This document shows positions 16,363 to 25,439 of a stretch of DNA of 40,277 nucleotides, in pieces. The notes below the pieces were generated by a model. The model was given only the letters and a program-made list of their open reading frames with translations. It was not told the origin of the DNA and did not search any database. Source of the DNA: Candidatus Zixiibacteriota bacterium (GTDB lineage Bacteria > Zixibacteria > MSB-5A5 > UM-FILTER-46-8); assembly GCA_026983835.1 (NCBI GenBank), contig JALSTH010000100.1:1-40277 (forward strand). Reading direction: 5' to 3'. Both the position numbers and the translations under genes were made by a program. Position 1 is the first letter of the stretch, and each line of letters opens with the position of its first letter.

Positions 16363-17754
16363 ATGGTTACTATAAATTACGCATTTAAAGAGGTCATCTG
16401 CAAAATAGTTTATTATGGTCCGGGGCTTTCCGGGAAAACGACTAATCTCCAATATGTTTTCGACAAGGTTCCGTCAAACGCCCGTGGAGAACTCATCTCT
16501 TTGGAGACCGAAGCGGACAGGACCTTATATTTCGATTTCCTTCCGATAAATTTGGGCAGTATTCAGGGGTTGGCGACGAAGTTCCAGCTTTACACGGTCC
16601 CGGGACAGGTTTTTTACAATGCGACGCGAAAATTAGTCCTCCGCGGGGTCGATGGCTTGGTCTTCGTGGCGGATTCCCAAGCCGCAAAAATGGATGAAAA
16701 TATCGAGAGCTTAAATAACCTAAAGGAAAACCTTATCGAGTATGGATACAATTTCGATGAGATCCCTTTGGTAATACAATATAACAAGCGCGATCTGCCC
16801 TCTATCGAACCGATAGAACATTTGCAATCGGTTTTAAACCCTAAAAATACCCCTTATTTCGAGGCTGTGGCGACAAGAGGCTTAGGCGTTTTCGACACGC
16901 TGAAATCAATTTGTAAGATGGTGTTGGACAACGCAAAGGAACAATCCAAGATGAGGGATATCGGAGAAACGACAGTTGCTCGGAAAGAAGAACATTTCGA
17001 CGCTCGGCCCAAAGTTTCACAGCAAAATCGGGAAACCGTAAAAACCGTACGGAATCAATCGAACCGCACCAAAAGCGGTCCCGGATTCAAGCCCGGGGTA
17101 ACCGTGATGACAGACCCATCGGCAAATAAGAAAAAAGCGATAAGTGAGGAAATCGCCCCAACGGTGGATAATCGAGAAATAGATGATCTGAATACCAATT
17201 CTACCGGACAGGGAGCCGTTAGGAAAAGAATGGAAAAACAAATTACCCCGACGGACGCAGATTCCCATCCAACCGATTTCTCCGAAGAGATAAATCCCGA
17301 TGGGAAAGAACAAAAAACCCAACCTCCACCTTTTATCCCCGGTTTCGAAAGGGGAGAAGCGAAACTCGGTGAAGACGAAAAGATCGATAAAAGGGACACA
17401 TCAAACACCGCAATCGATACCGATGCTGACTATCGAACAGGGAGATCGTCCGAGGGAGCAATTGCCGGTGAACCTCCACCCATACAAAACGAAAACAAGG
17501 AAGAAACTTCTATGAATGATACTGCGGTGATAAAAGAATCCCTCCCTCCGAAATCCGATAATCGAAGGGGGAAAACTAATACTGATGATAAATTTGAAAA
17601 GGCAGGCGACATCACAGGAGAAGGATTCGATACTGTCACTTCCAAAAATAAAATAGCAAATGGCCAAAAGCAGAATATCCGACCCAATCTTGAACCGAAA
17701 AAGAATAAGCGGGGAGGATTGTTCGGGTGGATAAGAAAACTCGGCGGCAAATAA
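16363..17754 (+). CDS. mglA: MglA-type Ras-like GTPase with long disordered C-terminal tail
   Basis: This is a 463-residue protein. Residues 1-195 match MglA, down to Myxococcus numbering: P-loop GPGLSGKTT at 19-27, ETEADRT with the intrinsic arginine finger R53 and T54, TVPGQ with catalytic Q82, and NKRD at 141-144. MglA-GTP marks the leading cell pole and activates type IV pili or gliding complexes. Ordinary MglA is about 195 residues. Here about 268 residues follow, rich in Lys, Glu, Asp, Asn, Pro and Thr with no predicted fold. The end, GGLFGWIRKLGGK, looks like a basic amphipathic membrane-binding helix. AAGGTGAT precedes the ATG. It sits 12 bases upstream of mglB. Confidence 0.92.
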   Translation: MVTINYAFKEVICKIVYYGPGLSGKTTNLQYVFDKVPSNARGELISLETEADRTLYFDFLPINLGSIQGLATKFQLYTVPGQVFYNATRKLVLRGVDGLVFVADSQAAKMDENIESLNNLKENLIEYGYNFDEIPLVIQYNKRDLPSIEPIEHLQSVLNPKNTPYFEAVATRGLGVFDTLKSICKMVLDNAKEQSKMRDIGETTVARKEEHFDARPKVSQQNRETVKTVRNQSNRTKSGPGFKPGVTVMTDPSANKKKAISEEIAPTVDNREIDDLNTNSTGQGAVRKRMEKQITPTDADSHPTDFSEEINPDGKEQKTQPPPFIPGFERGEAKLGEDEKIDKRDTSNTAIDTDADYRTGRSSEGAIAGEPPPIQNENKEETSMNDTAVIKESLPPKSDNRRGKTNTDDKFEKAGDITGEGFDTVTSKNKIANGQKQNIRPNLEPKKNKRGGLFGWIRKLGGK

Positions 17755-17766
17755 GGAGGTAATAAA

Positions 17767-18249
17767 GTGAACGGCGAAAATCAGGTGTTTTACGAAAACG
17801 ACATAAAAGCGATCGATAAGTTGCTCTCTAAATTGATTAACGAGGCGGAAGCCAAATGCGCCCTGTTGGTCAATAAAGATGGTCGATTGATAACGCGTCA
17901 GGGCTTCACCAATACAATCGATATAACAGCCCTTTCGGCACTCCTCGCCGGCAGTTTCGCCTCCACGAAGGAGATAGCTCGACTTGTCGGCGAACCGGAA
18001 TTTTCGGTTTTGTTCCACCAGGGGAAAAGGGATCATATACATATAAATCTTGTGGGCGAAAACAGCATATTGGTGGTCATTTTCGATGACCGAACCACTA
18101 TCGGGATGGTGCGGTTAATAACCAAAGAGATAACTTATAAATTACTGGCGATAATCGAAAAATCCGGAGATGGACAATCTCGGGACAAAATGGATGAGCA
18201 ATTTACTTCGATGGCGGAAGACAAATTAAACGATATTTTCAAAGATTAA
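17767..18249 (+). CDS. mglB: MglB roadblock-type GTPase-activating protein
   Basis: This 160-residue protein has nearly the length of Myxococcus MglB (about 159) and matches it along the whole sequence: FYENDIKAIDKLLSKL, AKCALLVNKDGRLITRQG, IDITALSALLAGSFASTKEIARLVGEPEFSVLFHQG, ILVVIFDDRTTIGMVRL, and a C-terminal acidic helix ending DKLNDIF. MglB homodimers stimulate GTP hydrolysis by MglA and act with it in setting polarity. The start is GTG behind a full TAAGGAGGT at 17752-17760, 6 bases away. Gene order is mglA-mglB, the reverse of Myxococcus. Confidence 0.9.
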   Translation: MNGENQVFYENDIKAIDKLLSKLINEAEAKCALLVNKDGRLITRQGFTNTIDITALSALLAGSFASTKEIARLVGEPEFSVLFHQGKRDHIHINLVGENSILVVIFDDRTTIGMVRLITKEITYKLLAIIEKSGDGQSRDKMDEQFTSMAEDKLNDIFKD

Positions 18250-18273
18250 TCCGATTACAGAGAGCTTGTCTTA

Positions 18274-19989
18274 ATGATGCAAATTTCGGGAAACACATCG
18301 AATATCGAATTAGGCAATCTTTTGGTCAACGCGGGAGTAATAACCAAAGACCAACTAGAGGAAGCATTACAAATACAGGAAAAGGAAGAAAAAAAGCTCA
18401 GTGAAGTATTGGTTAAAATGGGTGCTATTCCTAATGAGGGAGTAGTCACAAAATATATTGGGAAACAATTAAATATAGGCTCAATCCGATTAGAAGACCT
18501 TGAGCTTAACCCCGAAATAGTAAAACTTATCCCCAATGACATTGCGCGGAAATTTAATGTCATAGCCGTCTCCAAATTGGGAAGGACCTTGATAGTCGCT
18601 ATTTCCGACGCAAGCAATATCTATGTGTTGGATGCCATAAAATTCATTACCGGGCATACAATTCAGCCGGTTATCGCTTCCGAGGAATCCATTTCCAAAG
18701 CGATAGAGCAGTATTACTTGGAACAGAGTGGCTTGGAGGAAGTTATACGGGGGTTGGGGGATGACGAATTGGAGTTGGTGGAAACCGAATCGGATACCGC
18801 CGAGTTAGACCTTCAAGCGATGGTGGAGGACAAGCCTTTAGTTAAGCTCGTCGATTCGATTATCGCCGAGGCAATTAAAAAGAACGCTTCCGATATCCAT
18901 ATAGAATGCTACGAAAGGAGAATAAGGGTCCGCTACCGCATCGACGGTGATCTGCAGGAGATGGCTCCCATACCTTTCAAATACCGCGCCGCCATAATCT
19001 CCCGAATCAAGATTATGGCTGAACTCGATATCTCCGAGAGAAGACTTCCGCAGGATGGCAGGATAAAGGTTAAAATGCAGGATAGACATATCGACCTGCG
19101 CGTTTCTATTCTACCCACAATCTTCGGCGAAAAGGTTGTGATGAGGATATTGGACCCGAAAAGCCTTATGGTCGATATGACAAAATTGGGGATGCCTCAA
19201 CGGGCATTAGATAATTTCAAAAGGGCGATTCATTTGCCCTATGGCATCATATTGGTAACGGGACCCACCGGCTCGGGTAAAACCACTACCCTGTATTCCG
19301 CACTGAAAGCCCTGAACACCGTTAATGTCAACATTATGACTTCCGAAGATCCGGTCGAGTTTAATTTCGATGGGATAAACCAAGTAGCGGTCAGAAGCAA
19401 TATCGGATTGACTTTCGCCGCTGCCCTGCGGTCGTTCTTGCGTCAAGACCCGGATATAATTATGGTCGGTGAGATAAGAGATGAGGAAACCGGGGAGATA
19501 GCGATTAAAGCCGCCCTGACGGGACATTTGGTTTTTTCGACTTTGCATACCAATGATGCCCCATCGACAATTATGAGATTAATCGATATGGGGATACCTG
19601 ATTACTTGGCGGCTTCGGCCGTAAAATTGATTATGGCGCAGCGTATCGTTAAGAAAATATGCCCGTCCTGTAAATATGAGCTAAAGAAAAAACCGGAAGG
19701 ATTGTCGAAATTGGGTCTCACCCCAGAGGAGATAGAAGCAATGCCGGTTTATGCCGGTAAGGGTTGCCCAAGGTGCAACGGGACCGGATATTCGGGACGA
19801 ACCGGGTTGTACGAGGCAATGCCGATAAGCCTTGAAATAGAGAGGATGATTATCAATAAAGCTTCTCCCGAGGAAATCAAGGAGCAAGCTATAAAAGAGG
19901 GTATGATTACTCTCCGCCAAGCCGGCATCGAGAAAATCAGACAGGGAATTACTACTTGGGAAGAGGTAGTTGGCGAAACCGTCGGTTGA
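18274..19989 (+). CDS. pilB: Type IV pilus extension ATPase
   Basis: This 571-residue protein has an N-terminal MshEN-type domain (LGNLLVNAGVITKDQLEEALQIQ ... LIPNDIARKF), the secretion-ATPase core with Walker A GPTGSGKTT at residues 330-338, the Asp/His boxes, and the tetracysteine zinc site C463, C466, C498, C501 followed by GYSGRTGLYEAMP. All are typical of PilB/GspE. It powers pilin polymerisation at the inner membrane. MshEN domains often bind cyclic-di-GMP; I cannot confirm all ligand residues. It begins 24 bases after mglB with a weak ribosome site, which ties the motor to the polarity genes. Confidence 0.93.
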   Translation: MMQISGNTSNIELGNLLVNAGVITKDQLEEALQIQEKEEKKLSEVLVKMGAIPNEGVVTKYIGKQLNIGSIRLEDLELNPEIVKLIPNDIARKFNVIAVSKLGRTLIVAISDASNIYVLDAIKFITGHTIQPVIASEESISKAIEQYYLEQSGLEEVIRGLGDDELELVETESDTAELDLQAMVEDKPLVKLVDSIIAEAIKKNASDIHIECYERRIRVRYRIDGDLQEMAPIPFKYRAAIISRIKIMAELDISERRLPQDGRIKVKMQDRHIDLRVSILPTIFGEKVVMRILDPKSLMVDMTKLGMPQRALDNFKRAIHLPYGIILVTGPTGSGKTTTLYSALKALNTVNVNIMTSEDPVEFNFDGINQVAVRSNIGLTFAAALRSFLRQDPDIIMVGEIRDEETGEIAIKAALTGHLVFSTLHTNDAPSTIMRLIDMGIPDYLAASAVKLIMAQRIVKKICPSCKYELKKKPEGLSKLGLTPEEIEAMPVYAGKGCPRCNGTGYSGRTGLYEAMPISLEIERMIINKASPEEIKEQAIKEGMITLRQAGIEKIRQGITTWEEVVGETVG

Positions 19990-20051
19990 TATAATATCAA
20001 TCCGATTTCAGTCGATATATGCTATAGGAAAACTGTTTTTAAGAGGGTAAA

Positions 20052-21152
20052 ATGGTCGGTTTACAGGAACTGTTAAAAAAGATGATAGATAAAAACGCAT
20101 CCGATCTGCATCTTACCGTAGGGAGCTCCCCACAATTGAGAATCGACGGCCAATTAACCAAAACCGATTACGAAAGACTTAACCCCGAAACCACCCGAAG
20201 GTTGGCATACAGTATTATGACTGAAAAACAAAAGCTCCTTTTCGAAAAAAAGTCCGAGTTGGATCTTTCCTTCGGCGTGGAAAACCTCTCCCGTTTCAGG
20301 GTAAATATTTTTATGCAGAGGGGAAATGTCGCCATAGCGATTCGCCAAATACCGTTTAGGATTCGCACCTTCGATGAATTGGGATTGCCGAAAGTCGTGT
20401 CCGACTTGGCTAATCTCCCGCGTGGATTGGTACTTGTAACCGGGCCCACCGGTGCGGGGAAATCGACAACTTTAGCAGCCATAATCGATAAGATAAACAG
20501 GGAGAGACATGAACATATAATCACGGTGGAAGACCCGATAGAGTTTCTCCATAAACATAATAACTGTATAATAAATCAACGAGAGGTCTATGCGGATACC
20601 GAGTCATTCGCCAGCGCCCTGAAATATGCGATGCGTCAAGATCCCGATGTCGTACTGATAGGAGAGATGCGCGATCTAGAAACTATGCAATCGGCACTCA
20701 CCATATCCGAGACCGGGCATTTGGCTTTCGCCACCCTGCATACCAATTCCTGCGCCGAATCGATTAACAGGATAATCGATGTGTTTCCGATGAATCAGCA
20801 GGAACAGATTCGGGTTCAGCTGTCATTCACCCTGCAAGCGGTCATAGCTCAACAGCTGATTCCAAAAGTCGGTGGAGGGCGGGCTTTGGCATTGGAGATA
20901 CTTATATGCACACCGGCGATAAGAGCGGTTATCCGAGACGATAAGGTCCATCAGGTTTACAGCCTTATGCAAGCCGGACAGAAATACGGAATGAAAACGA
21001 TGAACCAATCATTGTTTGAATTGTATTCCCAGAGAAAAATAACGCTCAACGATGCGATGGGAAGAAGTTCCAATCCGCAGGAGTTGAGCGAAATGATTTC
21101 GCGCCGCGGAGGCCAAATGGTCGGGAGCGGCACAGCATTTAATAAATTTTAA
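20052..21152 (+). CDS. pilT: Type IV pilus retraction ATPase
   Basis: This 366-residue protein has the usual PilT length. Features are LLKKMIDKNASDLHLTVGSSPQLRIDG, the Walker A GPTGAGKST at residues 131-139, VEDPIEFLH, RQDPDVVLIGEMRDLETMQSALTISETGHLAFATLHTN, and SINRIIDVFP. It depolymerises the pilus for twitching and for DNA uptake. TAAGAGGGT precedes the ATG. A 62-base gap separates it from pilB and pilC follows after 14 bases. Confidence 0.94.
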   Translation: MVGLQELLKKMIDKNASDLHLTVGSSPQLRIDGQLTKTDYERLNPETTRRLAYSIMTEKQKLLFEKKSELDLSFGVENLSRFRVNIFMQRGNVAIAIRQIPFRIRTFDELGLPKVVSDLANLPRGLVLVTGPTGAGKSTTLAAIIDKINRERHEHIITVEDPIEFLHKHNNCIINQREVYADTESFASALKYAMRQDPDVVLIGEMRDLETMQSALTISETGHLAFATLHTNSCAESINRIIDVFPMNQQEQIRVQLSFTLQAVIAQQLIPKVGGGRALALEILICTPAIRAVIRDDKVHQVYSLMQAGQKYGMKTMNQSLFELYSQRKITLNDAMGRSSNPQELSEMISRRGGQMVGSGTAFNKF

Positions 21153-21166
21153 GAGGGTGAACGCTG

Positions 21167-22369
21167 ATGCCTCAATTCGATTACAAAGGCAAAACATTGG
21201 GGGGAGCGGAAGTCTCCGGGGTTTTAACCGCAAAAAACAAACAGGAGCTGGAGCGGGTGCTCCGCCGACGGAAAATATTGGTTACTCAAGTAAACAAGAA
21301 ACCGTCTCAAATAAATATCAGCTTTGGCAAAAAGAAAATAAAAAAGATCGATATATCCAGATTCACGCGACAATTCGCCACTATGATCTCAGCTGGTTTG
21401 CCTATGGTGCAATGTCTGGAAATTTTAGCCCAACAATCGGAAAACCCCGAGATGCGCAGAGTAATCAACGAGATTAAGGAATCGGTTCAGGGCGGAGCCA
21501 CGCTATCGGAATCATTAGGCAAGCATAAGAAGGTTTTTGACGATTTATATGTCAATATGGTGGAAGCCGGGGAGATAGGCGGAGCATTGGATGTAATCCT
21601 GGTGCGATTGGCAATATTCAGGGAAAAAGCGGATGCGCTTGTGCGTAAGGTTCGGGGTGCAATGATTTATCCGATCGTTGTACTTACCGTTGCGTTGGGG
21701 GTCACTTTCGGTATGCTCACATTTATTGTTCCGGTATTCGCCAAGATGTTCGCCGGGTTAGGAGCGGAACTCCCTGCTCCTACCGTTTTCGTCTTAAACT
21801 TAAGCAATGCGCTCAAAGCGAATATCCTTAATATCGGTATCGTAATAGTGGCTCTAATATTCCTGTTCAAATGGTACAGCCGCAAACCCAAAGGTAAATT
21901 GACAATCGATAAAATAAAGTTGAAAATTCCGCTTTTGGGAACTCTGATTAGAAAAAGCTCCGTCTCGAGGTTTACAAGAACCCTGGGAACCTTACTCTCT
22001 TCCGGCGTAGCCATATTGGATGCGCTCGATATCACCGCTAAAACGGCGGGCAATTCCGTCGTGCAGCAAGCTATTAGACGATCCGTAGTCTCGATCGCCG
22101 AAGGTGAAACGATTACCGCGCCGTTAAAGGAATCGGGGGTATTCCCGCCTATGGTTACCCAGATGATATCCGTAGGGGAAAAAACGGGAGGCCTCGATGA
22201 GATGCTGTCTAAAATAGCCGACTTTTATGATGAGGAAGTGGATGCGGCGGTAGCAGCCCTCACTTCGGTAATCGAGCCGGTGATAATTGTTTTTCTCGGT
22301 GCCGTGATGGGAGGAATCCTAATAGCTATGTACTTGCCGATGTTCGATATTATCGGCAAAATATCGTAA
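21167..22369 (+). CDS. pilC: Type IV pilus inner-membrane platform protein
   Basis: This 400-residue protein belongs to the PilC/GspF family. Two cytoplasmic helical repeats (FTRQFATMISAGLPMVQCLEILAQQ near 65 and FTRTLGTLLSSGVAILDALDI near 268) carry the family signature. They alternate with membrane helices near 165-190, 220-238 and 365-388. PilC is the rotor-like platform that PilB and PilT turn. TAAGAGGGTGA lies just upstream. No pilin or pilMNOPQ genes are in the window. Confidence 0.93.
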   Translation: MPQFDYKGKTLGGAEVSGVLTAKNKQELERVLRRRKILVTQVNKKPSQINISFGKKKIKKIDISRFTRQFATMISAGLPMVQCLEILAQQSENPEMRRVINEIKESVQGGATLSESLGKHKKVFDDLYVNMVEAGEIGGALDVILVRLAIFREKADALVRKVRGAMIYPIVVLTVALGVTFGMLTFIVPVFAKMFAGLGAELPAPTVFVLNLSNALKANILNIGIVIVALIFLFKWYSRKPKGKLTIDKIKLKIPLLGTLIRKSSVSRFTRTLGTLLSSGVAILDALDITAKTAGNSVVQQAIRRSVVSIAEGETITAPLKESGVFPPMVTQMISVGEKTGGLDEMLSKIADFYDEEVDAAVAALTSVIEPVIIVFLGAVMGGILIAMYLPMFDIIGKIS

Positions 22370-22388
22370 ACCGCATAAATATGCCAAG

Positions 22389-24191
22389 ATGAAAGGGGAG
22401 AAGCACAACAACACAACGGGATCCAACAGCTTGACATTACTGCTTCTCCCCCGTTTCATTGCCTTTATCTCCCTGTTCGGAAGCGCTATTTTTATCCTCA
22501 ACTCGAAATTGTTCGTCTTCAAATTACTGCTCCTTTATGGGGTGGCATCACTTGTCTATTTGACCCTGTTATTTTTGCGGAAGAAAATAATCCGCCTTCA
22601 TTTACAAAACATACTAATCATCCACATACTTTTCGAAGTAATTATCTCCGGAGTGATGGTATATCATTCCGGCGGCGGCAACAGCCCGTTAGTCCTTTTC
22701 TTTATCCTAAGCATAGCTTCGGCTGCAATGGTTTATCAGTTGTCCGGGGCTTTATATATAACTTTATCATCGGTTATAAGTTATTTGACCGCCACCTATT
22801 TCGCACGGCAGGATTTATTCGTCAACTTATCATTTTTTAGATTATGGGAGAACATCGCCGGCAACAAATCGCTGTTTTTCACAATAATGCTGAATATCGT
22901 CTTGTTCACGATAGTCGGCATCATTTGCGGCTATATCGCTTATCATTTGAAAAAGGGGGGAGCCCTTTTGAAGAATACCGAGAGGGAGCTGAAAAAAGCC
23001 CGCTCCCTGACGATGGATATTCTTGAAAGTATGGGAAGCGGTTTGATTTGTATCAATGATTTTAGTGAACTGTTGATGATTAACCGAACTGCAAAAGCGA
23101 TATTAGGGTTAAATATGGACGATCAGGGGGGAGGACATTTATTCGATTATTTTCGGGGACGGCTGTTGCCATTGGCGAAATTCCTCCATAACTCGCTTAG
23201 CCATCCCCTCCATTCCAAACAATTCGAGCTGATAATCCACTCACCTGACGGGGCGAAAATTCCCTTGGGGATTTCGGTTTCACCGTTATCCGAAGGCGAA
23301 CATGGGGGCAAGGGGATTATCGCGGTCTTTAACGACCTCACGGAATCGATAAATATGCAGCTTAAATTGAGGACTTACGACCGCTTGGCGGCGGTAGGAA
23401 AACTCTCCGCCGGAATAGCGCACGAAATTCGCAATCCCCTAACTTCGATTTCCGGCTCGGTGGAAATTCTCAAAACGGAATTGGAACTACGGGGATCAAA
23501 CGCAAAGCTGATGGAAGTCATCATAAGGGAAACCGAAAGGCTGGACAGAATTATCGCTGAATTTTTAACTTATGCCCGCATAAAACCCTCAAAACCGACA
23601 GTTATCGACCTTATCTCCATTATCCGGGAGGTTATAGGGTATTTTCATCATCAAAGCGAATATGCGGCAGATATCCGTCTCCAAGAGGGGTTTCAACAAC
23701 AGCTGATGATTTACGGGGACAGAGAAAAATTAAAACAGGTATTTATCAGAATTATCTTAAATGCGATACAATCCTCGACGGCAAATACCCCTAAAATGGA
23801 GATAGGGCGGAAGGTCGATTTAGGCAAAAGACAGTTTATTATAACTGGTGATTTCAACAACCCGATCAGGGAATTTCGCAGAGCGGATGAGGAAAGGGTA
23901 TTGGATTCGGGGGAATACGAAACGGTTTCAATACGGGACTACAGCGGGGGGATCAGGGCGGATAGGATAGAGAAGATATTCCAACCCTTTTATTCCACCC
24001 GTCAGGGAGGGAGTGGGTTGGGGCTTCCCATCGTGCAACGGTTAATGGAATCTATGGAAGGTGTTATAATATTTGAAACCACCGAAGGCGACGGCTCGGT
24101 TTTCACAATATGCTTAAAAAGGGTTAAAACGGGTAGCTCCCCAAAATCGGTCTTTGCCGAAACAAAGGGTCTGTTATCTGTCGGTTCTTAA
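22389..24191 (+). CDS. PilS-like membrane sensor histidine kinase
   Basis: This is a 600-residue protein. About six membrane helices (residues 15-190) form a PilS-type sensor. A PAS-like domain follows (about 205-325, MDILESMGSGLICINDFSELLMINRTAKAILG). The dimerisation/phosphoacceptor box is GKLSAGIAHEIRNPLTSISG (His near 345). A HATPase domain ends in GGSGLGLPIVQRLMESMEG. In pilus systems PilS senses pilin in the membrane and signals to the sigma54 activator PilR. No PilR gene is adjacent; the next gene runs the other way and overlaps the 3' end by 18 bases. Position right after pilC supports a pilus-linked role. Confidence 0.85.
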   Translation: MKGEKHNNTTGSNSLTLLLLPRFIAFISLFGSAIFILNSKLFVFKLLLLYGVASLVYLTLLFLRKKIIRLHLQNILIIHILFEVIISGVMVYHSGGGNSPLVLFFILSIASAAMVYQLSGALYITLSSVISYLTATYFARQDLFVNLSFFRLWENIAGNKSLFFTIMLNIVLFTIVGIICGYIAYHLKKGGALLKNTERELKKARSLTMDILESMGSGLICINDFSELLMINRTAKAILGLNMDDQGGGHLFDYFRGRLLPLAKFLHNSLSHPLHSKQFELIIHSPDGAKIPLGISVSPLSEGEHGGKGIIAVFNDLTESINMQLKLRTYDRLAAVGKLSAGIAHEIRNPLTSISGSVEILKTELELRGSNAKLMEVIIRETERLDRIIAEFLTYARIKPSKPTVIDLISIIREVIGYFHHQSEYAADIRLQEGFQQQLMIYGDREKLKQVFIRIILNAIQSSTANTPKMEIGRKVDLGKRQFIITGDFNNPIREFRRADEERVLDSGEYETVSIRDYSGGIRADRIEKIFQPFYSTRQGGSGLGLPIVQRLMESMEGVIIFETTEGDGSVFTICLKRVKTGSSPKSVFAETKGLLSVGS

Positions 24192-25439
24192 GAATACCGT
24201 CAATCCGATAAGAAAACTTACGACTCCAATCCCGAATAAAACTCCCAAAGGCAGAAGCATCTCGCCAAAGGAAAAATTCCGCCATATCGCTCCCTCGAAT
24301 GCCAAAATACCCCATTTAACCGGGCTGATATTACTTAAAAGCTGTAACCATTTCGGCAGGAACATCAACGGAACCATAGCCCCGCCTATCATCGCAAAGA
24401 CAATAAATATCCCCCATCCCGCACCGCTTACCGCCCTCTCGGTTTTCCCGAAGACGCTCACGAGCATCATAATACCCATAAAACAGAACCCATTGAAAAC
24501 GGCTGCCAATAGAATTTTTGAGGGATGATTCAACCGCACCCCAAAAAATAAATTGCCGACAATCAACAACAGCAAACTCACCGAAACCGCAGTGATAAAG
24601 GTAGCCAACCCTTTTCCCCCCAATATCTGCCCAAGCGAAATAGGGGCTATTTTAAGGCGTATCAGGGTTCCGGAGGTTCTCTCTTTCACCACCAAAATGG
24701 CAAATGCCGATGCACATCCTATAAGCCCCCATAATATCGCCGCGGGGAAAAATATCTCGAAAGAATTCTTGGGAGAATCATCGATTGAGGTTTCCACATC
24801 CTCCACCGGAACAGACCCCATCTCCGCCATCGGACCTTGGGCATAAACGGAGGAATCGACATTGGACAGAAAATATTCCAAATCGCCGAACAGACTATCC
24901 AATAAACCCTGTTGCTTGGTATCCAATCCTGATGATTCTTTAAGCGACAACCGTTTCTTCTTGACAATTTTCAGGGCGGAATCGGGAGAAGCATATCTGC
25001 TGAATGCCGCAGAGTAAAGTTTCTGGGTTAATATCCCTTGAAGGAACCCCGCTTCGGCTTTCCGCGAAGGGTCCATCCCCACTTCAATAGGTATATTACC
25101 GCCGAAAGGAAAAGCCTCCGATTCGCCGAATCCCTTCTTAAGGATTATATAAGCCGCTGTCTTGCCTTTGCGTACCCTACCAACCGCATCGTCCTTATCG
25201 GTCATCAATATCGACAAGGACTCCGATTTTTTGAGCTCCCCGATGAAATTTTGTGAGGCGCTCGTTGAATCCTCATCCACTACTGCCACGCTGATAGCCG
25301 AACTCCCCCCATCACCCGAAAATATGATTCCAAAAAATAGTGCGAATAAGAAAGGAAAAGCCAATACCCAAAACAACCCGAACCTGTCCCTGATTAATAT
25401 CCGTAAGTCCTTTAATGCCAATGTAATAATAGGTCCCAT
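24174..25439 (-). CDS. ABC-2 type exporter permease
   Basis: This is a 421-residue protein. One membrane helix lies near residues 20-40 (FGLFWVLAFPFLFALFFGIIF), followed by an extracytoplasmic domain of roughly 190 residues and five C-terminal helices (about 230-415). The loop VKERTSGTLIRLKIAPIS is the ABC-2 signature that touches the ATPase. It exports an unknown substrate (drug, lipid or polysaccharide). The ATG overlaps the ATPase stop as TGATG, so the two are translationally coupled. Confidence 0.87.
   Translation of the reverse strand: MGPIITLALKDLRILIRDRFGLFWVLAFPFLFALFFGIIFSGDGGSSAISVAVVDEDSTSASQNFIGELKKSESLSILMTDKDDAVGRVRKGKTAAYIILKKGFGESEAFPFGGNIPIEVGMDPSRKAEAGFLQGILTQKLYSAAFSRYASPDSALKIVKKKRLSLKESSGLDTKQQGLLDSLFGDLEYFLSNVDSSVYAQGPMAEMGSVPVEDVETSIDDSPKNSFEIFFPAAILWGLIGCASAFAILVVKERTSGTLIRLKIAPISLGQILGGKGLATFITAVSVSLLLLIVGNLFFGVRLNHPSKILLAAVFNGFCFMGIMMLVSVFGKTERAVSGAGWGIFIVFAMIGGAMVPLMFLPKWLQLLSNISPVKWGILAFEGAIWRNFSFGEMLLPLGVLFGIGVVSFLIGLTVFLRTDR

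Noticed and set aside
17401-18042. A 213-residue open frame on the - strand across mglA and mglB
   Set aside because: It lies opposite two well-supported genes, has no family motif and no ribosome site. It is an antisense shadow of the low-complexity mglA tail.
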